A program made the translations under genes and the position numbers. The notes below the pieces were generated by a model. The model did no database searches and was not told where the DNA came from. It worked only from the letters and a program-made list of their open reading frames with translations. 52,763 nucleotides of DNA from Candidatus Parvarchaeota archaeon. Lineage in GTDB: Archaea; Nanobdellota; Nanobdellia; Parvarchaeales; Parvarchaeaceae. Where the stretch lies: assembly GCA_023378865.1 (NCBI GenBank), contig JAMCSP010000019.1:1-52763 (forward strand), written 5' to 3'. This document shows, piece by piece, positions 1 to 7,700 of the stretch. Within the stretch, counting starts at the first letter, position 1. Every line of letters begins with the position of its first letter.

Positions 1-165
1 AGGGAATGTATCTGTTACATATCTTTCATTTACCAACAGCCCTAAATCACTGAAGTAGTCAGAATTCTTTACAAATTCCCTTTTCAAAGTGGGATTACCG
101 TTTGCATCATTCTTGTATGGCAACGACTTAAGCAGTTTTTCGATCTCTGATGATTTCTTTGCCAT
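1..165 (-). CDS. Unknown protein, N-terminal fragment (cut by window edge)
   Basis: An open frame starts with ATG at 165 and runs off the left edge of the window, giving 55 residues that begin MAKKSSEIEKLL. The visible part is charged and lysine-rich with no signal peptide or membrane segment. I do not recognise a family. The upstream AT-rich stretch (166-239) contains TATA-like sequence, which fits a promoter for this gene. Confidence 0.5.
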   Translation of the reverse strand, partial: MAKKSSEIEKLLKSLPYKNDANGNPTLKREFVKNSDYFSDLGLLVNERYVTDTFP

Positions 166-239
166 ATTTTTAATTTAATTACTTTTTAATTGTGAATTAA
201 AGACAATTTCTAGTATAAATATTTAACTACTTCTGATAT

Positions 240-755
240 TTAACTAAAATAAGAAGTACTCTTATAATCTGATAATCTAATACTGGTCGCCGCTACAATT
301 TTTTTAAACGACTCTTTATCCAGATTCTTTATAAGGTCATAATTCAGGTATACCTTGTAATCGCCAGAATGCAACGGTTTTATATATGCGGCAGGCATAA
401 CCTTCCCTTTCATTTTTATGCCGAAGTACTCTCTCTCATAATCATTATCCCTTGTTCTGTAGATCCCCGACATATAAAACAAGGGAACACTATCACGCAT
501 AAAACTGCTGTCATAATCTGACGAGCTTCCGCTTTTTATTACATAATCACTTGATTTTCCCGGGAACCTTGAATCCTTCTTTCTCTTCCTTACAAGATCA
601 ATTTTTATATTCTTGAAGTAATCCGATAAATCATTATACGGAAATTTTAATATCTTTTCAGGATCTTCATTTTTCAAATCCTCAAGAATTAAATCCAAAC
701 TTTTTCTTAAGTTATCCAGCCCTTTAAACTCTTTATTTGTATTTTTTCTAAACAT
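240..755 (-). CDS. Uncharacterised 171-residue soluble protein
   Basis: ATG at 755 and a stop at 240 give 171 residues. The N-terminal 60 residues are helical, charged and lysine/aspartate-rich. The rest is rich in Tyr, Ser and Asp (for example SGSSSDYDSSF near residues 76-86) and looks beta-rich. There is no signal peptide, membrane helix or cysteine pair. I do not recognise a family. It lies on the same strand as the preceding partial gene with a 74-bp AT-rich gap, so it may have its own promoter. It is probably a lineage-restricted protein. Confidence 0.5.
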   Translation of the reverse strand: MFRKNTNKEFKGLDNLRKSLDLILEDLKNEDPEKILKFPYNDLSDYFKNIKIDLVRKRKKDSRFPGKSSDYVIKSGSSSDYDSSFMRDSVPLFYMSGIYRTRDNDYEREYFGIKMKGKVMPAAYIKPLHSGDYKVYLNYDLIKNLDKESFKKIVAATSIRLSDYKSTSYFS

Positions 756-804
756 GCTTTTTAAAAGAAGGCTAATCCTATAAAAGCTTTTTCATTTCAA
801 AAGA

Positions 805-1122
805 TTAAGCTGGCTTATATTTCCTGGATATAATATGTGCAAGAGCAAAAAAGAAAAAAGAAGTGCCTAAAGCATATACCAATATGCCTAATAAATCAGA
901 ATTATTTACGGAATTAAATAACTGCAACAAATAACCCGCTAAAAATATAAAGTTCATTGACAGAAAGATTATGAATACGCTGATTGAATTTTTATTAAGC
1001 CTTATTAACTGAATGGCTTTCAAGGGGTTTTTATAGAAGGTTGCTGTAAATCTTATTACAGATACGGTTATAATCACCCCTATAAATGCGATCGAAACCG
1101 CTTCATAAAGTGCGTTTCCCAT
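805..1122 (-). CDS. Small membrane protein, second gene of membrane cassette A
   Basis: This protein of about 105 residues has three predicted membrane helices (roughly residues 8-25, 45-70 and 75-97), with basic residues between the first two and a basic tail. A GTG codon at 1128 could also start it, but the ATG at 1122 is preceded by GGGGTG, a good archaeal Shine-Dalgarno match, so I chose 1122. Its start lies inside the end of the upstream gene (1103-1465), so the two are translationally coupled. It has the same place and general form as the protein at 2027-2332, the second gene of a similar pair beyond speD. Function is unknown. Confidence 0.55.
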   Translation of the reverse strand: MGNALYEAVSIAFIGVIITVSVIRFTATFYKNPLKAIQLIRLNKNSISVFIIFLSMNFIFLAGYLLQLFNSVNNSDLLGILVYALGTSFFFFALAHIISRKYKPA

Positions 1123-1465
1123 AAACACCCCAAAAAGATTTAGACCATCCGATTATTACATAGCTGACAAGAAGGTAAGTAAACGTTCCCAAAAGCTCCG
1201 CAGCCATTTTTACGAAATAATTACTCATAAATGAACCGAATGAATAAACAGCAAAGACTACAACAAATAAAACAGAAGCAAATAAAAGAACTGAGAAATT
1301 TTTCTTTGAATCCTTCTCATTTAATGCCCACCTAACTAAAGGAGTCTTATCCTGCCTGTGCTTGTATAGCACAGATATATTCGCTATGCTTAAAATAGAA
1401 ATAATAAACCCATTTATCACTTCAAAAATTACCCAATAAAAATGGAAATCTTCGTACAATACCAT
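1103..1465 (-). CDS. Small membrane protein, first gene of membrane cassette A
   Basis: A 120-residue protein with helices at about residues 10-30, 55-78 and 85-108. The loop after helix 1 contains KHRQDKTPLVRWALNEKDS. The protein at 2329-2694 has the matching loop KHRKDKAPLTSFFLNKDS at the same position, so these two are paralogues although the rest has diverged. The gene overlaps the next membrane gene by 20 bp. I know no family with this motif. A conserved charged cytoplasmic loop between hydrophobic helices suggests an interaction or regulatory role rather than a transporter, but that is a guess. Confidence 0.55.
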   Translation of the reverse strand: MVLYEDFHFYWVIFEVINGFIISILSIANISVLYKHRQDKTPLVRWALNEKDSKKNFSVLLFASVLFVVVFAVYSFGSFMSNYFVKMAAELLGTFTYLLVSYVIIGWSKSFWGVYGKRTL

Positions 1466-1555
1466 AAATTATAAATTAATCATATATTGGGAGTATAAAA
1501 ATATTCTTATTTTGTTTACTTTAAATTGAATTTAGCTACTTTAAATAGATAATTA

Positions 1556-1563
1556 TTTAAATA
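1556..1563 (+). promoter_or_regulatory. TATA box of speD
   Basis: TTTAAATA is centred about 24 bp upstream of the speD ATG at 1584 and no Shine-Dalgarno precedes that ATG. In archaea transcription starts about 24-26 bp after the TATA box, so this predicts a leaderless speD mRNA. Confidence 0.55.
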
Positions 1564-1583
1564 GAATTCTTCAATAATAAACA

Positions 1584-2030
1584 ATGAGAAAAAACAGTAA
1601 AAAATTGGGTTTGTTCGAAAGCAACCTTGTTCCGGTAGTAGGAAAGCACGTTTTTGGCAATCTGTATGATGTAGATGATTCTATTCTAAAAAACCTTGAA
1701 TACCTTAAAGAATCGGTAATAGCTGCAGCGAATGCCGGCAATCTTCATATAATTGACATAATGGAAAAGCAATTCAATACAATGAACTCTCCGGATCTTG
1801 GAGGAGTATCTATAATAGCATTAATAGTTGAAAGCCATATATCATTGCACACCTGGCCAGAAAGCAGGTATGCTACAATAGATATATACTCCTGTGGTAA
1901 TGAAAGCAATCCTTCGCTTGCATTTGACTATCTTGTTTCTATCATGAAACCCAAGAGCTATAGGGTTTTTACCGCAGACAGAAGCAACCCATCAAGCGAA
2001 AACGAAACTAAAGTATTCAATGACTTTTAA
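1584..2030 (+). CDS. speD: S-adenosylmethionine decarboxylase family proenzyme (SpeD, class 1B)
   Basis: This family makes decarboxylated AdoMet as aminopropyl donor for spermidine; some archaeal members decarboxylate arginine instead. The core motif VESHISLHTWPE (residues 82-93) holds the self-cleavage site between Glu83 and Ser84, which becomes the pyruvoyl group. His89 and Cys104 match the His68 and Cys83 of the Thermotoga enzyme. The length of 148 residues is somewhat longer than typical class 1B proenzymes. It stands alone on the plus strand between two minus-strand membrane cassettes and its last 4 bp overlap the convergent gene at 2027-2332. No spermidine synthase is in the window, so AdoMet and arginine specificity cannot be separated here. 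Confidence 0.9.
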   Translation: MRKNSKKLGLFESNLVPVVGKHVFGNLYDVDDSILKNLEYLKESVIAAANAGNLHIIDIMEKQFNTMNSPDLGGVSIIALIVESHISLHTWPESRYATIDIYSCGNESNPSLAFDYLVSIMKPKSYRVFTADRSNPSSENETKVFNDF

Positions 2031-2332
2031 GACAAAGACATAAACAGGAAAAATAAAGTAAGAACAGTGAATAATATGATATTGCCGTATTCCCATATAA
2101 GAGTCGTTGGATTGCTTAATGAAACAAACATAGTTATCCCGTAGTTTATTGCTAAAACTAAAGTAGTCAGAAAGAAGAATACAAACGCATACTGCTTGTA
2201 TTTTTTAATGTAAAATGAGGATAAAAACAAAGTTTGATTCTTATTGAGTTTTTTCCTGAGCATTAAAACAAACAGCAGCATTAAGACTCCCAAGATTAAT
2301 GATATAACACCATATATAAAGTCAATATTCAT
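2027..2332 (-). CDS. Small membrane protein, second gene of membrane cassette B
   Basis: A 101-residue protein with three hydrophobic helices (about residues 5-25, 48-70 and 80-100) and a basic loop (LRKKLNKNQ) after the first. Its ATG at 2332 overlaps the stop of the upstream gene by 4 bp (ATGA type) and is preceded by GGAGG, so translation is coupled. It occupies the same position in its pair as 805-1122. It ends convergently over the last 4 bp of speD. Function unknown. Confidence 0.55.
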   Translation of the reverse strand: MNIDFIYGVISLILGVLMLLFVLMLRKKLNKNQTLFLSSFYIKKYKQYAFVFFFLTTLVLAINYGITMFVSLSNPTTLIWEYGNIILFTVLTLFFLFMSLS

Positions 2333-2694
2333 ACAAACCTCCTAAACAGCTTAAACCAGCGGAAAGATATGTAAATAACAACAAACAATGCAATTATCCC
2401 AAATATATATGCAAGATAGAAGAAAATCTGATCAACACTGTACAATAAAGGATAACTATTAAGTATCTTCTGGAGAAATGTAAATAACCCTGTCAAAAAG
2501 AGCATAAAGGCAGGATAAATAAACATATTTAACTCTTTTGTAGCTGAATCTTTATTCAGAAAGAAAGAAGTTAATGGTGCCTTGTCTTTTCTATGCTTTA
2601 AAATAGCAAAGAAGCTTACGCCTGAAAATATTGCGCTTATAACCCCTCCTACAAAAAGCACAGCAAATATCACTGTGTAGGCTATATTTAGCAT
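2329..2694 (-). CDS. Small membrane protein, first gene of membrane cassette B
   Basis: A 121-residue protein with helices at about residues 5-28, 55-75 and 85-112. The loop KHRKDKAPL around residues 33-41, followed by an LN-x-DS stretch, matches the protein at 1103-1465. This supports duplication of the whole two-gene unit around speD. The C-terminus is basic (WFKLFRRFV). No known domain is recognised. Confidence 0.55.
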   Translation of the reverse strand: MLNIAYTVIFAVLFVGGVISAIFSGVSFFAILKHRKDKAPLTSFFLNKDSATKELNMFIYPAFMLFLTGLFTFLQKILNSYPLLYSVDQIFFYLAYIFGIIALFVVIYISFRWFKLFRRFV

Positions 2695-2729
2695 AATGTA
2701 TCTATTAATTTAAACTATTTATAATTTTA

Positions 2730-3176
2730 CTAGATTGTATTTTTAAAGAATGCCAATATTTCTTCGGCATGCTTATCCGGAGAAACCTTTGGGTATACCT
2801 TCACTATTTTACCATTTTCATCTAATATGAATGTCACTCTAGAAGCAACACCTAACATAGACTTTATTCCAAGTTTCGTAACAATCTTTTTATCGGAATC
2901 ACTTAATAATGTAAATGGGATAGAATATTTGCTTTTAAATTTTTTATGGGATTCTATGCTGTCAACGCTTATTCCAAACACAGGAATTCCTAAAGATTTA
3001 AATGAATTGATATTATCGCGGAAGCTGCATGCCTCTTTTGTGCATCCTGGGGTATCATCTTTGGGATAAAAATATACTACACTCTTTTTGCCCTTTAGAT
3101 CAGACAAAGAAACTTCCTTTCCGTCATCTGCTTTAAGCCTAAAATCAGGAAACATATCTCCTTCCTTAACTTCCAT
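2730..3176 (-). CDS. bcp: Peroxiredoxin, Bcp/PrxQ subfamily
   Basis: Thiol peroxidase that reduces hydrogen peroxide and organic hydroperoxides. The motif DDTPGCTKEAC places the peroxidatic Cys at residue 45 and a resolving Cys at residue 50, the five-residue spacing of PrxQ proteins. The thioredoxin fold is complete (VVYFYPK strand, FGISVDS, FTLLSD). The frame is open for 30 more codons upstream, but that extension would overlap the divergent endonuclease III promoter and has no family match. I therefore start at the ATG of MEVKEGDMFPDF at 3176, giving 148 residues, the usual family length. The 35-bp gap to nth must hold divergent promoters. Confidence 0.93.
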   Translation of the reverse strand: MEVKEGDMFPDFRLKADDGKEVSLSDLKGKKSVVYFYPKDDTPGCTKEACSFRDNINSFKSLGIPVFGISVDSIESHKKFKSKYSIPFTLLSDSDKKIVTKLGIKSMLGVASRVTFILDENGKIVKVYPKVSPDKHAEEILAFFKNTI

Positions 3177-3211
3177 ATACATATAAAGAAAAACAAGTAT
3201 ATAAGTTTTAT

Positions 3212-3862
3212 ATGCCTGAATTCGTTTTACTTGATCATAAAAAGGCGGAAATAGCCATAGAGACACTTGAAAACAGATATAAAAACGTAGGTTATTACCT
3301 TAATTTTAATGGGCCTTTACAGCTATTAGTTGCTGCGATATTATCTGCGCAGACAAAAGATACAGTTGTAAATGAATTAACCCCTGAGCTTTTCAAGAGA
3401 TATAAAACGATAGAAGAGTTTGCAGAAGCCAATCCAAATGAGCTTTTAAAATATGTGAAAAGAGTTAGCTTTGCAGAAAACAAGATAAAGCACATAATAA
3501 GCTGCTGTCGTATAATAAGAGAGAAGTACAATGGAGAAGTGCCTGATAAGATGGATGAGCTGCTTTCCTTGCCGGGCGTTGGAAGAAAAACAGCAAATAC
3601 TGTTTTGATAAATGCATTCAATATAGTGGAAGGCATACCGGTAGATACCTGGGTAATAAAGCTTTCCTATAGAATAGGATTAAGTAAAAGCAAAAAACCT
3701 GATGAAATAGAAAATGACCTTAAGAACCTCGTTAATAAAAGATATTGGAAAAATTTTGCTTATGTGCTTAAGGAGCATGGCCACCAGATCTGCCAGTCTG
3801 TAAAACCAAAATGCGAGATATGCCCTATAAAAGAGCTATGCCCAAAAAATGGAGTTAATTAA
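3212..3862 (+). CDS. nth: Endonuclease III (DNA glycosylase/AP lyase)
   Basis: Removes oxidised pyrimidines and cleaves the abasic site. The helix-hairpin-helix motif LPGVGRKTAN (residues 120-129) contains the catalytic Lys126, and Asp145 in VDTW is the conserved acid. The 4Fe-4S loop is complete: Cys194, Cys201, Cys204 and Cys210 (C-x6-C-x2-C-x5-C). Length of 216 residues is typical. One oddity is that the usual VDTH is VDTW and the following Arg is Lys; these residues contact DNA in the family, so specificity may be shifted. The gene diverges from bcp and is followed by a terminator-like hairpin. Confidence 0.94.
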   Translation: MPEFVLLDHKKAEIAIETLENRYKNVGYYLNFNGPLQLLVAAILSAQTKDTVVNELTPELFKRYKTIEEFAEANPNELLKYVKRVSFAENKIKHIISCCRIIREKYNGEVPDKMDELLSLPGVGRKTANTVLINAFNIVEGIPVDTWVIKLSYRIGLSKSKKPDEIENDLKNLVNKRYWKNFAYVLKEHGHQICQSVKPKCEICPIKELCPKNGVN

Positions 3863-3875
3863 ATGTTCATTTTTA

Positions 3876-3890
3876 ACTGTACTATACAGT
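3876..3890 (+). terminator. Short hairpin after nth
   Basis: ACTGTA-CTA-TACAGT is a perfect 6-bp stem with a 3-base loop, 14 bp after the nth stop and set in AT-rich sequence. It may mark the 3' end of the nth transcript, but archaeal termination depends mainly on T-runs, so this is weak. Confidence 0.3.
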
Positions 3891-3990
3891 GAATAATTAA
3901 AAATACATTATTTCATCATGCAAAAGAGAGAAAAAAAGCAAAAAGTATTTATGTAAGTTCTATTCTATTATAGAGTAAGGGGATGAAAAT

Positions 3991-4086
3991 ATGTCAAGCA
4001 TAGTTTTAGTAGGTGCAGCGGTTTTGTACTTATTGATACTTATAGCAATAATACTTAGAAACAATTCCCTTGCCTCTAGAGTTTAA
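3991..4086 (+). CDS. 31-residue single-helix membrane peptide
   Basis: An ATG at 3991 opens a 31-codon frame: MSSIVLVG, then about 20 hydrophobic residues, then a polar basic tail ending NNSLASRV. It is preceded by AAGGGG (Shine-Dalgarno-like) 8 bp upstream and by a TATTTATG box around 3947. It lies alone in the 263-bp gap between nth and the dCTP deaminase gene. The clean helix, ribosome-binding site and promoter argue for a real micro-protein. There is no homology to rely on and function is unknown. Confidence 0.45.
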   Translation: MSSIVLVGAAVLYLLILIAIILRNNSLASRV

Positions 4087-4125
4087 AAATTAAAAAATGG
4101 GCGGGGTATCATTTATTTGTATTTA

Positions 4126-4644
4126 TTAAGGTTTATCCTGATTTGAAAATTTCCCGGAGTATTTTGCCTTTCCCTTTAGCTCTTCTAGTACTATTTGACA
4201 GATTTTGGTATTTGGCTTTATAGCAAGCGCTATTGGGGATAGATTAGCCATTTCCAGTACTATCTTTCCGGAAGTGCCTGGCTGCATAAAGCCGCTGCTT
4301 ATATGTGTTAGCAGCCCTAATCTCGCAAACCTTGACCTGCCGTCTATTCTGGCAGAGATATTCTGCGGAAGTGATATCCTTTCTATTGTTACTGCATGAA
4401 CTAATTCTCCAGGCTGAATGAGAAAACTTTCGCCCTTCTTTATCTTTATCTCTTCTGTCAGTTCCTTGTAATCTGTAGAATCATCAACTACAACCATTTT
4501 ATTTACCTTTTTGAACACTCTAAAAACATAACCTAACCTTAGATCAACAGATCCCGGGCCTATCTGCTCCCTATTTAATGGATCTATCTTTAATTCCTTG
4601 GAGTCCAGAAGCTTTATTATTTCATCGTGCGATAAAACCGCCAT
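4126..4644 (-). CDS. dcd: dCTP deaminase / dUTPase family protein
   Basis: Trimeric dUTPase-fold enzyme of pyrimidine deoxynucleotide metabolism. The family signatures are present: GPGSVDLRLG (residues 29-38), GRSRFARLGLLTH (102-114) and the SGKIVLEMAN stretch containing Glu131, the expected catalytic acid of deamination. The C-terminal YSGKF tail resembles the flexible nucleotide-covering arm. Length of 172 residues fits. One key residue differs: where E. coli Dcd and the Methanocaldococcus bifunctional enzyme have Asp in IDPG/IDAG, this protein has Gln121 (FMQPG). That makes dUTP hydrolysis doubtful and perhaps also deamination. The gene stands alone on the minus strand; an AT-rich 95-bp gap separates it from the giant gene. 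Confidence 0.85.
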   Translation of the reverse strand: MAVLSHDEIIKLLDSKELKIDPLNREQIGPGSVDLRLGYVFRVFKKVNKMVVVDDSTDYKELTEEIKIKKGESFLIQPGELVHAVTIERISLPQNISARIDGRSRFARLGLLTHISSGFMQPGTSGKIVLEMANLSPIALAIKPNTKICQIVLEELKGKAKYSGKFSNQDKP

Positions 4645-4739
4645 ATATAGTTAATACCTACAAACATTAAAAACATTTACATTTTAAGGAATAAATTAAA
4701 ATAATACGTGAATTATAATAGGATATAAGAATACATTTT

Positions 4740-7700
4740 TTAAGAAACTGAAGCGTTAAACTCAACAGTAGGCATAACCCCGTTTGGAGGATAGGCACGG
4801 GTACGTAGCCAATAAACAGTCATACCGTTAGGTGCATAAGATGCTTCATTATTACCGACTTCTATTTCAAAAGGGAGACTTGCATTGTTTGATGCCCCTG
4901 TTATATACCCTGTATTATTTACATAATTTTGATATGTGTAATAAGTTGTATTTGTATATATCTGTGTCCAAACTGAAGCAGGATATTCGCTATTTTCATT
5001 TGGTAAGGTTCCTTGATTTTTAGTTCCACCTTGACTATTAGAAGGAGAAGCTTGAGAACTGACATTAACACCGCCCGGTGAACCTTCAAAATCAATTAAA
5101 GTATATGTTCCAGCAATATTAGGGCTGGCATCTGAACTTCCAGTGTAATTGCTAAATCCAGGCTCACTCCACCCCCAAACATCACCTTGGAAAGAAGTGG
5201 TTTGTGTTCCGTAGTAATCTACAATTATGGGAGCAGTGAAGGATGAAGAGGTATAAATACCATTCTCACCACCTTCTGATGTTGTGCCACCTTTAATAGT
5301 TACGCCATTGTTGACAGATACCGAACCATTCGAAGTTATACTGTTTATACCACTTGCCAGACTTGTTCCTGCAAAGTTCCAATAATTAGTGAATACGTTT
5401 GCACCATTATCATATTCTGCATATGTAGAGGAAAGCTGCGGTGCCTCACCAGTTGTATTATTGTTGAATAAGTTCGTAGTGTTGGAGGCAAATCCTATCG
5501 CTATGTCAGTCAAATTTGTATTTGCAGGTATACCATTCGGTAATTTTATCCAGAATATCGCATACTTTGAGTTATAACTTTCAAGCCAGCTGTCTATTAC
5601 CTTACCATTTGTAGTATTAAAGAATTCTACATTCTGGAATGCATAGTGCCCTGTTTTATTGATATACTTGCTGTTTGAGGAGTTTATAGTCATATTAATC
5701 ATCTGCTGGAACGGCTGTGAAGTAGTAGACTTTTGAGAGTTTATAATTTTTAATTTAATATACTTGTAAATACTTTTTGGTAATGGGCCTAATTTAGAAA
5801 AGTTTATAACTAATTTACCAAATGAAAATGTGTAACCAAAAGAAGAATTTGGAATATAAGTTGTATTTGAAATTGTTACATTGTTAATACTATAACTGTA
5901 ATTACCAAAACTACTTGCAATTTTTATCAAATTTGAGCTTGAATAATTTATTTTATTGCCGTATTTTACGGTCCAATTAGTACTAGTCGGAAGTCCCTCC
6001 TCCACAAATTCCTTTACGCATAACCAGTTTGAAAGGTTATCAGAAGTTCCCACTTCTGCAGTGCCATTTGATGAACAGTTTACACTAGATCCCGCAGAAT
6101 AGCTATAAATTCCTAAACCCGAGGAATTGAAGTTCATTTTTATCTCGCTTCCCGTTTTATTGCTCTTGTTTATTCCATCGTAATCAACCCACCAATTGCT
6201 GCCTTTAGGTAAGGTACTTTGATTGAAGGTAGTGGTACAGTTCCAGTTAGAAAGGAAGTATATATAACCTGCCTCTACTGTCTTTATCTTAGGAGTGCAA
6301 TCTAAAGAGGTATTTGCTTTGACAGTAAAGTTTCCTGGGGGTGTTGAAAAAGTAGATATTGACTTAGTAAATGAATAGTTACTTATGATTACAGAAGGCA
6401 TAACTCCGTTTGGTGGATATGAACGAACACGAAGCCAGTTTGCTGTATAACCCCCCGTATCAGAAGAAGACCCAGAAGCAGCTTGGCCTAGCATAATGTA
6501 TAAAGGAGTTGATAAAGAATTAGAGGTGCTTGATTCAGAGACAGTTTCCATGTTATTATAATTATAGTTAGGCACTATCTCCAATAATTGTGAACCTGTT
6601 GCCGTCCAAGCAATTCCTTCTATTATAGGAGCATTATAAGCTGTTTTACTATTAGCTATATCTGAGTATGAAGTAGTTAATATCTCAAACTGCATATCTC
6701 CTGAGTACATTCCATAGGACTGACCGTATCCATCCTCATACATATAAATCGGTTGCCCACCGTCTATCTGCGTATCACTTCTAGCAAGTTCTATTGTTGG
6801 GCGTGCATTAGAACCGCTTGTTATTCCTAATTCTAATATCCCTGCAGAACTGACAGCAGAGGTTGTTCCTATCGAAACGTAATTGTTATGACCATTGTTA
6901 GTAAAAGAAATTCCATTATCCCAAGTATAAGTATCTCCTGAGGAAGTAAGTTCCTGCCATCCTGAAGGTAACCCTGAACCTGCAAAATTCTCATAATAAT
7001 TGAATACATTAGCCCCGTCATCATATTCCGCATATGTTGGTGAAAGCTGTGGTGCTTCACCTGTTGTCTTATTATTGAATAAGCTTGTAGTGTTGGAAAC
7101 AAATCCTATCGCTATGTCAGTCAAATTTGTATTTGCAGGTATACCATTCGGTAATTTTATCCAGAATATCGCATACTTTGAGTTATAACTTTCAAGCCAG
7201 CTGTCTATTACACTGCCATTTGTAGTATTAAAGAATTCTACATTCTGGAATTCATGACCAGCAGCTAGATTTATGTACTTTCTGTATGCAGAGTAGGAGA
7301 AATTAACCATCTGCTGGAATGAGGCAGGTGTAGCTGAATTCTGATTATTATAAATCGAAACCAAAGCAATATGTGGAGCAGGATAGACTGATTTAGTTAT
7401 TCCATCATATGTTATGCTTAATGCCGAACTATTATAATACAACCCTGTTTCAGCAAAGGAAGTATTACAAAGCGTCGAATTCGAGAAGATTATGTTTTTA
7501 ATGTTGCCTGCTGACAAATATCCGGATGAAGGAGAAGGAGAATAAGTAGTAACACAATTTGAAGTAGAAGAGGAATTATGCAATGTTGGAACTAAATAAG
7601 AGTAATTGCCTCTTAATACAGTGAAATTTATTTCTGGGGTAATAGAATATTCATCTATGTTGTCATATATTACCGACCAATTATAATTAAGCGGAAGTCC

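Noticed and set aside
3177-3266. N-terminal extension of the peroxiredoxin by 30 residues
   Set aside because: It has no family match and would cover the divergent nth promoter; the ATG at 3176 gives the standard length.
3863-3990. Further small gene between nth and the micro-protein
   Set aside because: Only very short frames without ribosome sites; the stretch is AT-rich with one small hairpin.
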